Positions 18,648 through 26,743 of a stretch of 64,000 bases of DNA are shown in pieces. Both the position numbers and the translations under genes were made by a program. This DNA is from an uncultured Oscillospiraceae bacterium (GTDB lineage Bacteria; Bacillota; Clostridia; Oscillospirales; Oscillospiraceae). The notes under the pieces are model-generated. The model saw only the letters and a list, made by a program, of their open reading frames with translations. It ran no database searches and was not told the origin of the DNA. How positions within the stretch are numbered: position 1 is the stretch's first letter; each line of letters opens with the position of its first letter. The stretch covers positions 1 to 64,000 of the forward strand of contig CAJUNA010000006.1 of the NCBI GenBank assembly GCA_910587645.1, in the 5' to 3' direction.

Positions 18648-19428
18648 GCTCTGCCACCTCCTTTCCGAACTGCTCATAAGCTGCGGCTACCTTGCCGCCT
18701 TTGTCGTAGGCAAAAATGCTCTTTCCCTCTGCGGTGGCTTCTACCGCACGGATGGAATGGGGTATCTGGGTATCAAACACTTTGATTTTCTGTCCGTAGG
18801 CACTTTTCACCGTGGCGGTAATTTCCTTTGAGATGTTCGTGCGGGGCATTACCATCGTCATAAGGATGCCGTCAATACGCAGGTGGGGATTGATTTGCCG
18901 TTTGACCTTAGACACGGAGCGAAGCAACAGCTCTAAGCCTTTCGCAGAAAGATAGTGGGGCTGCGTAGGGATAACCACGCTGTCAGCCACCGCAAGTGCA
19001 TTGATGGTCAGCATACCCAAACTCGGCATACAGTCCACGAGAACATAGTCATAATTCTTCTTGACCTCGTTCACGCAGGTTTTCAGCACACTTTCACGGC
19101 TTATCGCGTTAATCAGCCTTACTTCCAAGCCCGACAGCTCAATGTTGGACGGTAGCAGGTCAACGCCCTCGCCGTGGTGCAGGATGCTTCTGGAAACATC
19201 AACGGATTTATCGTCTATGATGTCCTGCATGATGGTGGAGAGCGTGACGGGTAAATCGTCTGGTCTGTGGTAGCCGAGGGACATGGTTAGATTTGCCTGT
19301 GCATCGGCATCAATGAGCAGGACTTTCTTGCCCTGTTGTGCCAGACTTACGCCCAGATTGACCGCCGTAGTGGTCTTGCCGACACCGCCTTTCTGATTGG
19401 TCAGAGCGATTACTTTGCAATTTGACAT
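18601..19428 (-). CDS. parA: ParA-family partition ATPase
   Basis: The 275-residue protein starts at ATG 19428 (MSNCKVIALTNQKGG) with GGAGG 9 bases upstream. The deviant Walker A KGGVGKTT near residues 12-19, VLLIDADAQAN and VLVDCMPSLG identify a ParA/Soj ATPase. It uses ATP-dependent DNA binding to move ParB-DNA complexes. The gene heads the parA-parB pair and is insulated from upstream genes by a terminator at 19499-19541. Similar pairs mark the start of the maintenance module in Tn1549-like and related elements. Confidence 0.92.
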   Translation of the reverse strand: MSNCKVIALTNQKGGVGKTTTAVNLGVSLAQQGKKVLLIDADAQANLTMSLGYHRPDDLPVTLSTIMQDIIDDKSVDVSRSILHHGEGVDLLPSNIELSGLEVRLINAISRESVLKTCVNEVKKNYDYVLVDCMPSLGMLTINALAVADSVVIPTQPHYLSAKGLELLLRSVSKVKRQINPHLRIDGILMTMVMPRTNISKEITATVKSAYGQKIKVFDTQIPHSIRAVEATAEGKSIFAYDKGGKVAAAYEQFGKEVAELGEKQRNQNRADRIR

Positions 19429-19498
19429 GGGTGCGTCCTCCTTTCGCATAGATTTAGCCGCTTTGTCAAGGCGACTATGTAAAATCTACCAGAGAACG

Positions 19499-19541
19499 CA
19501 AAAAAGCCGCTTACTCTTAAAAGGGATTAAGAATAAGCAGC
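19499..19541 (-). terminator. Intrinsic terminator upstream of parA
   Basis: A stem of about 15 bp with two mismatches (19506-19520 with 19527-19541) is followed on the minus strand by TTTTTT. It ends transcription from the 59-residue ORF and from anything further upstream. Confidence 0.8.
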
Positions 19542-19557
19542 TTCATAAAGATGTGCC

Positions 19558-19737
19558 TTAGACATATTCAATTTTTACTCTCTTGACGGGTGCATTGGCG
19601 ACTTTGAAAATAATCTCATCAATGCAGTCCGCATATCTGCCCTGTTGTATGAGCTGATTTTTCAGCTCCACAAGGCTATGTAAAAGTAATGTTCTTTCTT
19701 TGCTATCTACATAAAGGTGATTGAGTTTCTCCCTCAT
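19558..19737 (-). CDS. Small ICE protein of unknown function (59 aa)
   Basis: The ORF reads MREKLNHLYVDSKERTLLLH and ends VKRVKIEYV. A weak AGGA site lies 11 bases before the chosen ATG, and a GTG three codons earlier is the alternative start. The sequence is an amphipathic helix pair with a beta-strand end, with no membrane segment. It lies directly upstream of the parA terminator and probably belongs to the element backbone. No family is recognised. Confidence 0.5.
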   Translation of the reverse strand: MREKLNHLYVDSKERTLLLHSLVELKNQLIQQGRYADCIDEIIFKVANAPVKRVKIEYV

Positions 19738-19804
19738 ACCGTTCACCGTCCTTTCATGGCTTCATTATAATATATTGACAATTTGATTTGCAAAGCTATA
19801 AAAG

Positions 19805-19993
19805 TTATGCGGCAGGAATAGCACAATATATGTTGATTTTACGCTGACAGCCTTGTCCAACAACAGTTGGCTGCTCTGCGTATGTAAAATGATTGTTCTT
19901 CCCATACCTTGTAGGCTTGTCCGTTGTAATGAAATCATCTACCTTAAAGCCAGTAAATAATGGCTGTTCGGGCATTTCTGGGAAGTGGAACAT
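19805..19993 (-). CDS. Doubtful short ORF at the edge of the defence island
   Basis: A 62-residue reading (MFHFPEMPEQPLFTGFKVDD to INIYCAIPAA) lacks a clear ribosome site. In another frame, the stretch after the ATPase stop (19,990-20,049) reads on as FDISEVSHFHDFDPEKHR before a stop. The segment may therefore be the remains of an older gene cut when the AT-rich defence island arrived. It is reported as possible, not as a firm gene. Confidence 0.25.
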   Translation of the reverse strand: MFHFPEMPEQPLFTGFKVDDFITTDKPTRYGKNNHFTYAEQPTVVGQGCQRKINIYCAIPAA

Positions 19994-20049
19994 TACCGAT
20001 GCTTCTCTGGGTCGAAGTCATGGAAATGGCTCACTTCACTAATATCGAA

Positions 20050-21792
20050 TCATTCCTCAATTATTGGGGCTTTTTGCTTTTTATGATTTTCTGCAACCCA
20101 GTTAATAGCTATTTTTTGTACCATCTGAAGAAATTCAATGTGTTCATTATATTTAGCGTTAGTCAAGCATCTACGTTTTTCGGTTAGCGTAATTACATTA
20201 CTTGCTCTCTTTTCAATGCCAGTTTCCCGTTCAGTACCAACAATAACTTGCCCTTCGTTAGATAAAAACAGTTCTAAGGAATCAAATATACTTTGCAAAT
20301 TATCTGCGTCTTGTCCCTGTTGATTAGGAGTATCGACCACATAAAAATTGAATGGACTATAAGTTCTCTCCAAATTATATAGATACAATGCAGATTGATA
20401 CATATAAACCAATCGAGGAGTTTCACTGCCTGTACGATTTATAACTTGAACGAAATCTCTTAGTTTTATAAATGTTTTTGGCACATTTATTGCATCTGCT
20501 AATGTGCGACAGTATCCCTCTATGTCTTCTCGTATATCTTTTGAACGCTCTTTGGATTTCTTTTCATCTAATTTTTCGTCTATTAGTGCAATTTTAGAAA
20601 CATAAGAGTCTATTTCGCTTTGAAGCACTTCCAATTGTGTTTTGCAGGATTCATATATCTCATATTGCCCTTTATTTTTATAAAAAGATGAATAAGATAA
20701 CAACTCTTGGGTGTCCTGAACTTTTTGTTCAATAGACTGAATTTCAAAGGAAACACTATTGTATTGCTCCTTAAGTTCTTGCAATTTCTTTGTAGCAACA
20801 GATATACTGTTTTGTAGTTCTGTAATAAGATTTTCACAATGAGCATAGTCAGCTGTTATATTTAGTTGCTCATTTATTCCGTTTGAATAGATTGTACCAC
20901 AAAATGGACAAACCAACTCATCTTCTTGGGTCATTGCATATTCAATATCTTTTTTTGTTTCTGCAAGATTATGTTCTACAATATACAATTTATGTTGACT
21001 GATATATATGTCGTTTTCTAAAATTGTCATCTCTGCATTATAAGAAAATTGAACTTTTCTCAGTTCTTCCGCCTTAGCAAGCAAGGACTCAATATCTGTT
21101 GTAACTTCTTCAACTGATTCAATATCCTCTAGTTGCGTTAGTGTAGATGTGATACGAGAAACAAAAGTTTGATTATAATTCAATTCTCTTTTCTTATCAT
21201 CTCTTTCAAGTATATGTTCTGCTTTTTGTGCTTGTAGGGCATAGTAGGAATCATCTAAATATCCACATACATATTTATTTGTGTTCGATTTCCAATCCTT
21301 AATATATGCAACATTGCTGAAAGAATCAGCTATTTTACTCCACCCTTCATCTTGGTCAATATATTGAAATCTAAAAAGTAATGGCGGAGTCACATTGAAT
21401 TGCACACCATCTTTTGAAATGCAGGGCATCTTAATTTCTAAAATATCCATTAAACAATTACTGTATTCATGAAAGGCTTCTGTCTCAATAATACAGGAAT
21501 AAATATCGCTGATATTTTCAAAAATCTGAAATTTTTTACCTTGTCTAACAACACAAAACTGTTTTTCTCCGTATTTAAAGAATAGCAAATAAGCGGAAAT
21601 GAGTTTCTTCCAATCACTTTCAATTCTTTTACACTCACATCCTAAAGTAGTAAATATACTTTTGATAATGGAAGACTTTCCTGTTTTGTTTCCTCCCAAA
21701 ATAATATTAAGCCCATCTTCAAAAGGAACCTCTAACGAGCGAGACTCACTTTGACTGATTACTATCAGCTTTTTTATCGTTAGTCTTTTCAT
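20050..21792 (-). CDS. LmuB-like SMC/Rad50-type ATPase with zinc hook (Lamassu/ABC-3C)
   Basis: The 580-residue protein begins MKRLTIKKLIVISQSESRSL, and Walker A GNKTGKSS lies at about 34-41. Long coiled coils surround a CPFC zinc-hook motif near residue 295. The C-terminal head has FNFYVVDTPNQQGQ near 485, where D-T-P replaces the usual Walker B D-E/S-P. This plan and length match the LmuB ATPase of Lamassu systems (the ABC-3C group), where a small SMC-like protein senses foreign DNA and releases a nuclease effector. GGAGG lies 8 bases before the ATG. The start lies inside the 45-residue ORF and the nuclease gene is just upstream, so all three are coupled. AT-rich relative to the ICE backbone. 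Confidence 0.8.
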   Translation of the reverse strand: MKRLTIKKLIVISQSESRSLEVPFEDGLNIILGGNKTGKSSIIKSIFTTLGCECKRIESDWKKLISAYLLFFKYGEKQFCVVRQGKKFQIFENISDIYSCIIETEAFHEYSNCLMDILEIKMPCISKDGVQFNVTPPLLFRFQYIDQDEGWSKIADSFSNVAYIKDWKSNTNKYVCGYLDDSYYALQAQKAEHILERDDKKRELNYNQTFVSRITSTLTQLEDIESVEEVTTDIESLLAKAEELRKVQFSYNAEMTILENDIYISQHKLYIVEHNLAETKKDIEYAMTQEDELVCPFCGTIYSNGINEQLNITADYAHCENLITELQNSISVATKKLQELKEQYNSVSFEIQSIEQKVQDTQELLSYSSFYKNKGQYEIYESCKTQLEVLQSEIDSYVSKIALIDEKLDEKKSKERSKDIREDIEGYCRTLADAINVPKTFIKLRDFVQVINRTGSETPRLVYMYQSALYLYNLERTYSPFNFYVVDTPNQQGQDADNLQSIFDSLELFLSNEGQVIVGTERETGIEKRASNVITLTEKRRCLTNAKYNEHIEFLQMVQKIAINWVAENHKKQKAPIIEE

Positions 21793-21883
21793 TATTTTTT
21801 TCCTCCTGCTGCTTTCGTAAATTTCTTATTAGAATTTTGTACTTTTGCTCCTGTTTAATTGTTTCAACTGAATTTTTGCTCAT
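21746..21883 (-). CDS. 45-residue ORF, candidate middle component of the Lamassu-like system
   Basis: This short ORF reads MSKNSVETIKQEQKYKILIR and continues as a charged helix (NLRKQQEEKNNEKTND) to a stop at 21746. GAGGTG lies 7 bases before the ATG, so it looks translated. It overlaps the end of the nuclease gene by 20 bp and the start of the ATPase gene by 47 bp. Known Lamassu/ABC-3C operons have a middle protein (LmuC) at this place, but it is normally over 80 residues. This could be a reduced version, a coupling peptide, or chance. Confidence 0.5.
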   Translation of the reverse strand: MSKNSVETIKQEQKYKILIRNLRKQQEEKNNEKTNDKKADSNQSK

Positions 21884-22955
21884 AATATAACACCTCAATT
21901 AGCGATTTATCAAGAGAATCTGATAAGAGATTATGCTTTTCCAACTCTTGAATGCATAATCTTTTCAGTTCATCACTAAATCCATTTGCCTTAAATGATT
22001 CACAATATGTAGAAATTGTTTTTCGCAGCATAATTACAATTTCTTGATATCTAACATCTCTTACATCAAGCCACCTCACATCGTGGAGTGTTTTAGCTGC
22101 TTCTATACGACGAATATCATTGTCTGGCAAAGCTTCGGCAATCAAGGAACGGTGGAAAGAATCGTAATTTCCACTGTTTTTTATATTCCCATCAATCTTC
22201 TTGCTTATTTGAGCAATATCTACACCTTTTTTCTCAACCAAACTTTTCATGCTAATAGGTGCTTTAATTTTTTCTTTACTCTTTTTTCTTACATCATTTA
22301 GCAATTGCTGAAAAATAAGATTTGCTGTATTGGAGGGAATATTTTTATCGGCTAAATGATTAAAAAATTTGCCCATAGTTTGGGTGTCATAAGTTGTTAG
22401 TTGTAGTTCGGATTTATGGATAAAAGTCCTCTGGATAAACTCTTCAAAGATTGAATCAAAATTACTTGGCATATCGCTCGCAAATTCGTTTTTAATCCTG
22501 TCTTTGATTTTCTCATATAATTCATTATTTTCTGTCTGTAGTTTTTTCTCGTCTTCAACATACGACTGCCATAACGAAACCTCTTTATCAAAATCATTAT
22601 TTGATACGAAGTGGCAATGTGAGCATTCTGCACCAAATATTAGATAGTTATAGAAAATAAAGCCTAAAAAAGACTTTTTGTATCCACCATCTTTTTTCTT
22701 TTCCCGTTTGGACATTTCCGCAATAGTCCAGTCAGAAGAGTCTTCTTTGGTCTTTATTTGAAAAAACTGATACTGCTGATTATTTGGAGAAAATTCTGCC
22801 ATATCATCGTGAAATTCACAAAAAACAATACACTCTGTATCTTCTTGAAGCTTACCTATTATATGGCAGACAATCCAATGAACTTGGTATTCAAATCTAT
22901 TATAGGAGTTGGAGCCTGCCTGCTCACGCTGTTCAATAGTAAGTACTTTACTCAT
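21864..22955 (-). CDS. LmuA-like effector with Cap4-type (DUF4297) DNA nuclease domain
   Basis: The 363-residue protein starts at ATG 22955 with AAAGGAG 9 bases upstream. The N-terminus has the Cap4/DUF4297 pattern: GSNSYNRFEYQVHWIV, then E47, D50-D51, then FFQIKTK with Q66 and K68, i.e. a PD-(D/E)xK active site. The remaining 270 residues are a helical region without a SAVED sensor, as expected for an effector controlled by an SMC-like partner and not by a cyclic nucleotide. It overlaps the abiEii stop (ATGA) and leads into the 45-aa ORF. The likely role is DNA cleavage on phage or plasmid detection. Confidence 0.75.
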   Translation of the reverse strand: MSKVLTIEQREQAGSNSYNRFEYQVHWIVCHIIGKLQEDTECIVFCEFHDDMAEFSPNNQQYQFFQIKTKEDSSDWTIAEMSKREKKKDGGYKKSFLGFIFYNYLIFGAECSHCHFVSNNDFDKEVSLWQSYVEDEKKLQTENNELYEKIKDRIKNEFASDMPSNFDSIFEEFIQRTFIHKSELQLTTYDTQTMGKFFNHLADKNIPSNTANLIFQQLLNDVRKKSKEKIKAPISMKSLVEKKGVDIAQISKKIDGNIKNSGNYDSFHRSLIAEALPDNDIRRIEAAKTLHDVRWLDVRDVRYQEIVIMLRKTISTYCESFKANGFSDELKRLCIQELEKHNLLSDSLDKSLIEVLYYEQKFS

Positions 22956-23869
22956 AATTGAAGACTCCTTTCATTTTCATTCCATTTCGTAAGGAAATTC
23001 CACTGCTTTTGCCACTCATCCTCATTCACAATCGCTTCAAATACAGGCTCAAGAAAAGTCTGTATTTCCTCAATAATCGCCGAAAACTCAAGCGAATCAT
23101 CTTTTATGGTCTTCAAAAAATATTTCCACCGCTTCTGCATATCCATATCCTCTGCAAGGGAAACAACACGCTTAAAACTATTTCGGTCATAGGGAGTCCC
23201 CCGCCGCTGCAAGGTTTCAAAGATTGCGGCTTGCAATTTTGCTCCGTCAAAATCAAAGGTTCTCGCAAGATAGTAAATATCGTAAAAATCTTTCATCCTG
23301 CCAGTTAGTTCAAACCGTTGCAGAATAGCGTCAAACTTTTCTGCAATGGTACTTTCAAGTGAATAGGTCAAAATAACAGGAGCTTCAAAGTCTGGAAGCT
23401 GTGTCTGAATTTTCTGTTCCATAGCATGAGGAACAATAACATCACCTATTCCCATATCTATATTGAAAGGAACACGAACATTTTTTATCTTCCCAATGAT
23501 TTGGGCACTGATACCGTGATATTTTCTCTGCGGTGAAATTTCTTCAAATCCGCTTGCCGTCATTTCGATATAGTCATTCCCTGTTGGGACTTTAAGGATT
23601 TCATCTATCAGAGTTTCAACAACATCTATAGAGTTTGACATATCCCTAAGAAGAAAGTCCACATCAATAGTCGCTCTGCTTTCAAAATTGGTAAGCGTAT
23701 AAATAAACAGACCACCTTTAAGAACAAGGAATTTTTTCAGTCCAGACTTTGAGAGCTTCCGTAAAAACTCCTCCTGCATAAAAAGCTGTAGGCACTGCTG
23801 ATAGCTGATACCAGCCGCCTTCGCTTTGTTCCTTAGCTTTGCCAAAACAGATGCTGCAATATCAGCCAT
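22952..23869 (-). CDS. AbiEii-type nucleotidyltransferase toxin
   Basis: The 305-residue protein starts at the ATG that shares its A with the abiEi stop (TGATG), with GGAG 10 bases upstream. It carries LVLKGGLFIYTL (GG at 52-53) and TIDVDFLLRD (D-V-D at 69-71), the nucleotidyltransferase core of the AbiEii/AbiGii family, and later EKFDAILQR and RMKDFYDIYYLA, which are typical of it. AbiEii toxins block growth by modifying tRNA or nucleotides and are neutralised by AbiEi at the transcription level. This gene is followed by the nuclease gene with a 4-bp overlap, so toxin and Lamassu-like genes share one transcript. Confidence 0.88.
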   Translation of the reverse strand: MADIAASVLAKLRNKAKAAGISYQQCLQLFMQEEFLRKLSKSGLKKFLVLKGGLFIYTLTNFESRATIDVDFLLRDMSNSIDVVETLIDEILKVPTGNDYIEMTASGFEEISPQRKYHGISAQIIGKIKNVRVPFNIDMGIGDVIVPHAMEQKIQTQLPDFEAPVILTYSLESTIAEKFDAILQRFELTGRMKDFYDIYYLARTFDFDGAKLQAAIFETLQRRGTPYDRNSFKRVVSLAEDMDMQKRWKYFLKTIKDDSLEFSAIIEEIQTFLEPVFEAIVNEDEWQKQWNFLTKWNENERSLQL

Positions 23870-24477
23870 CACAACCACACTCCAATCAAATCTTTTACTT
23901 TTTTCTGAACTCTCAATACCTTTGCGTATTCCATAAGGTTTGGAATATTTTTTTGAGGGTCTTTCACATAGCTTTGGATAGCCTTATTAAAAACTTCTTT
24001 ATCCATCCTGTTCATATTCCGCAGAACGTCGCAAATTGTTCGGTCACGGTCATAGATTCTGATTTCTATATAATCAATTTCTCCTGTTGTTTCCCCCAAT
24101 GTTACCAATGGTGGCTCAACTCGATATGCCTTTACGAACGGATAATCAATGCTTGTACGGTTTCTCGAAACATTCTTATCAATGGTAATACTCCATTCAG
24201 CGGGATTGCGGTCACTGTATCGGTAATAGAATAGAGCTGTTTCCATACAGAGCACTGCATCGGGGAACATACCTTTAATAATTCGGACTTCTGTTTTAGT
24301 CGTTGCTTCTACCCAAGCATAATAACCTCTTTTGATTTTTTCGATATATCCATCGTTCAGCAATTGTTGAATATCTCGATAAAACAGTTTTTCTTCTTTC
24401 AGTTGTGATGTGGTCATAATATAATCATATTTTGAAAAAACTCCTCTAAGGAATTTCTTATCTTCACGATTAAGCAT
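23869..24477 (-). CDS. AbiEi-type antitoxin and autorepressor
   Basis: The 202-residue protein has an N-terminal winged helix (YDYIMTTSQLKEEKLFYRDI, then LLNDGYIEKIKRGYYAW) followed by the AbiEi C-domain with ETALFYYRYSDRNP and the RTICDVLRNMNRMD segment. AbiEi proteins silence the abiE promoter by binding repeated sites, and three related boxes are seen at 24488-24613. It is the first gene of a five-gene, overlapping operon that ends with the SMC-like ATPase, so it probably represses all of it. AT-rich, as is the whole island. Confidence 0.88.
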   Translation of the reverse strand: MLNREDKKFLRGVFSKYDYIMTTSQLKEEKLFYRDIQQLLNDGYIEKIKRGYYAWVEATTKTEVRIIKGMFPDAVLCMETALFYYRYSDRNPAEWSITIDKNVSRNRTSIDYPFVKAYRVEPPLVTLGETTGEIDYIEIRIYDRDRTICDVLRNMNRMDKEVFNKAIQSYVKDPQKNIPNLMEYAKVLRVQKKVKDLIGVWL

Positions 24478-24487
24478 AAATTCACCT

Positions 24488-24613
24488 CTGCACTAAACTC
24501 AACGCTATTAGTTAAACGGTTGTGTGGTTTAGTACATTATAGCCCTTTTTCGGAATGAAGTCAATGGCATCTAACCAATCAATCTCAATTATTCGGTTGT
24601 GTAGTTTAGTACA
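24488..24613. promoter_or_regulatory. Three repeated boxes in the abiEi promoter region
   Basis: CGGTTGTGTGGTTTAGTACA (24517-24536) and its copy with one change (24594-24613) are direct repeats 77 bp apart. A third, inverted partial copy (GTTTAGTGCAG on the minus strand) lies at 24488-24498, between the repeats and the abiEi start. AbiEi proteins bind repeats in their own promoter, so these are likely operators. Confidence 0.6.
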
Positions 24614-24647
24614 GAAAAAAGCTTGTCCAAGTTCATTCAGACAAGCT
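24613..24647 (-). terminator. Intrinsic terminator ahead of the defence operon
   Basis: AGCTTGTC (24620-24627) pairs with GACAAGCT (24640-24647), followed on the minus strand by TTTTTT. It ends transcription of the ORF at 24655-24867; its T-run abuts the outer abiEi box. Confidence 0.8.
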
Positions 24648-24654
24648 CTTTTTC

Positions 24655-24867
24655 TCACGCTTCATAGTTATAATAGACATCTGCATCCGCTACCGCATAG
24701 AGGTTTATCCATCTCGGAGTGCCGCCAAGCTCGATAAAATAAGGCTTTCTGCCGCCTTTCCTGTATCTGTCCTCATCCCACTTGCCGATTCTTTCATAGC
24801 TGACAAAGCTATGTACAGGTAATCCAAAAGCACTGGGCTTGTCCGCATAAGGCTTAATTTGGAACAT
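24655..24867 (-). CDS. ORF at the ICE right end, possibly truncated
   Basis: The reading MFQIKPYADKPSAFGLPVHS continues through WDEDRYRKGGRKPYFIELGG and ends ADADVYYNYEA (70 aa). No ribosome site precedes the ATG, and the ICE end lies only about 14 bp upstream, so the 5' part of the gene may be missing. The product is soluble and aromatic-rich and was not assigned to a family. A good terminator follows, so it was once expressed on its own. Confidence 0.4.
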   Translation of the reverse strand: MFQIKPYADKPSAFGLPVHSFVSYERIGKWDEDRYRKGGRKPYFIELGGTPRWINLYAVADADVYYNYEA

Positions 24868-24880
24868 TTCTGAGCACAAG

Positions 24881-25105
24881 GTAGGAACCGAAGAGCTGGG
24901 GCACCTGGAGATGGTTGGAACCATCGTCCATCAACTCACCCGAAACCTCAGTGAAGATCAGATCAGAACCTCCGGGTTTGACGCTTACTTTGTGGATCAT
25001 ACTGCCGGCGTTTATCCTGTCGCCGCCTCCGGCGCGCCTTGGAGCGCCGCTACCATGCAGGTCACCGGTGATGTGATCGCGGATCTGACAGAGGATTTGG
25101 CAGCG
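24881..25105 (+). pseudogene. cotJC: Middle part of a cotJC-type manganese catalase/spore coat gene
   Basis: The 75 codons read VGTEELGHLEMVGTIVHQLT, then FDAYFVDHTAGVYPVAASG, and end ADLTEDLAA. They match CotJC/manganese-catalase proteins, with the EE-x-x-H metal-binding motif intact. The N-terminal 50-60 residues are missing because the ICE end abuts here. The last codon is followed by the GA that begins the inserted element. The rest of the gene resumes in frame at 29433. CotJC is a spore-coat enzyme of the mother cell that breaks down peroxide. The gene cannot work unless both elements excise. Confidence 0.85.
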
Positions 25106-25338
25106 GATGGGGCGATTGTGAACGGGCAACATGGCCGGAAAGCCTTGTAAACACTGGAGTGTTGGTTGGACAAGCTTTTTCCGGCTGCGATGGTACAAAG
25201 ACGACCTATTAAAATTTTCGATGGGACAAGCTATCTCTAATTTTAATTGTCAAAATAATGGGTCAGAATTAAAAAAGTTCTTCCCCATTCATATTTTCTG
25301 TGCTACAATGAAAAAAATATAGAAAGTGAGGGAAACAT

Positions 25339-26046
25339 ATGGAAAACTTCTGTTTTGTTGTCATGCCTTTCAGCGACTCGTTTAACGAAATATATGAAGA
25401 AATATATATTCCTGCCATTCAATCGGTGGGCTTGGAACCACTTCGCGCAGATGCCATTTACGATAATCAGGCTATCATACACGACATCAAGCAGTCAATT
25501 CAGGATGCTACTTTGATTTTGGCGGAAGTAACAGGGCGCAACCCGAATGTCAATTATGAACTTGGAATAGCCCATGCTTTGGAGAAAGAAGTCGTTATTG
25601 TTACATCTAACTCAGAAGATGTCCCATCTGATTACCGTCACCTGCGTTACATACGCTATAATTCCAGCGGGATTGGGTGGGATAGGAAGTTATCCAGTGA
25701 ATTGACTGCAACACTGAGGGCTGTGTTAGACCGACTTAACATACCAACTACGCCGGGGCTTGTTCTTCATCTTGACAATGGATTTTATCAAGCTGAAATT
25801 GTCAAAATTTATCAGTACGAAAGCAAAGGACATTGTTTTTATCAGTTGAATGGGCTATTACCGCTGTCTGAGATAAATGGTGCAAAGTCTTATCATTCAG
25901 ACGAAAGCCACTGGCTGGCCGATTGGAATAGGGAGACCCCTCGTTTTGCGGTGGGAGAAACGGTTAAGTTTAAAGTTGCCAAAGTAGGAGAACTGAAAAC
26001 TTGGAGTCACGTGTCTAATGCTCGAAATGTGGATTTTGTGATTTGA
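25339..26046 (+). CDS. TIR/nucleoside-deoxyribosyltransferase-like protein with C-terminal beta domain
   Basis: The 235-residue protein shows FVVMPF (6-11), a GLEPLRAD segment and NPNVNYELGIAHA with E74. This is the pattern of the superfamily joining nucleoside 2-deoxyribosyltransferases and TIR-like NADases, where this Glu is catalytic. Residues 140-235 form a separate beta-rich, OB-like region. GAGGG lies 6 bases before the ATG, with a TACAAT -10 box near 25303. The gene is AT-rich, stands alone in the element and is intact while its neighbours have decayed. NAD or nucleotide cleavage in defence is plausible but not shown. Confidence 0.65.
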   Translation: MENFCFVVMPFSDSFNEIYEEIYIPAIQSVGLEPLRADAIYDNQAIIHDIKQSIQDATLILAEVTGRNPNVNYELGIAHALEKEVVIVTSNSEDVPSDYRHLRYIRYNSSGIGWDRKLSSELTATLRAVLDRLNIPTTPGLVLHLDNGFYQAEIVKIYQYESKGHCFYQLNGLLPLSEINGAKSYHSDESHWLADWNRETPRFAVGETVKFKVAKVGELKTWSHVSNARNVDFVI

Positions 26047-26084
26047 TTTTTTTGTTTTGCTTGGAGTTTTGAACCTTTACAGCA

Positions 26085-26155
26085 AATATTCTGCTCATCG
26101 AAGATGAACAAGCCATGCTAGACATCATCGCTGGCTATATGCGAAAAGGCGGACA
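26085..26155 (+). pseudogene. Fragment of a response-regulator receiver domain
   Basis: The frame reads NILLIEDEQAMLDIIAGYMR and KGGHTCSTADD, the N-terminal beta-strand and DE phosphate pocket of a CheY-like receiver, then runs off into unrelated sequence and a stop. No start codon or ribosome site is left. Confidence 0.6.
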
Positions 26156-26305
26156 TACTTGTTCCACCGCCGATGACTACATGGCAATCAACCCTAAGTA
26201 CTGCTGGCAAAGGTAAACGCCCTCCTGCATCGTTCCTCCCCTCCGCACCGTGCGGGAAAAGATCTTGCTGCTCTCCAAGCTGGCGGGAGCTGTGCTGATC
26301 TTCTC

Positions 26306-26611
26306 TTACACCTTCTCCACCGGCCCATACCGCTCCAGCCATGTAATTGTCTGCGGCGATGGGGCGTTTTCCAGCACGCCGAAATGCAGATCCCCCGGGC
26401 TGGGTAGATCAATCGACCCCATAAAATTCAGCGCCGCAGCTACCAGGATGGGCAGCAGAAGTGTCATCAGAAAGAATTTCCACGATGCCGGTATTCGGCA
26501 GTCCTTTTTGAACAGGGCGCAAAAGCCTTTTCCCATCAGAACAGCCCACTCCCCGTGTGCTGGAGAAACATATCCCAGAGCCGTTCGGGGCAAATATTTA
26601 TAGACGGCCAC
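26306..26611 (-). pseudogene. Probable remnant of an ABC-type permease
   Basis: The frame contains GKGFCALFKKDCRIPAS followed by a hydrophobic segment (FFLMTLLLPILVAAALNF) and a short soluble part, as at the start of ABC-2 type permeases. It ends at a stop well short of the 300 or more residues expected and has no good ribosome site. A related frame continues for about 40 codons beyond the stop. Low confidence on the family. Confidence 0.35.
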
Positions 26612-26681
26612 TGCAACGCCGCATCAATCAAGGTTTTTAAGAAAGACAAAAACTAAGCACAAAGCCCTATCATCACATGGT

Positions 26682-26714
26682 AAACGCCCTTTCCACACGG
26701 AACGGGCGTTTTTC
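26682..26714 (+). terminator. Intrinsic terminator inside the element
   Basis: AAACGCCC (26682-26689) pairs with GGGCGTTT (26704-26711), followed by T-rich sequence. It precedes the DnaD-like remnant. Confidence 0.65.
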
Positions 26715-26743
26715 ATTGTCCGGGTGAAAGGGGCTCTGATAAC

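Noticed and set aside
22044..22301. Plus-strand ORFs across the nuclease and ATPase genes
   Set aside because: They are antisense shadows in AT-rich DNA with no ribosome sites.
26085..26155. Functional two-component response regulator
   Set aside because: Only the first 24-30 codons of a receiver domain are left and no start or DNA-binding domain follows.
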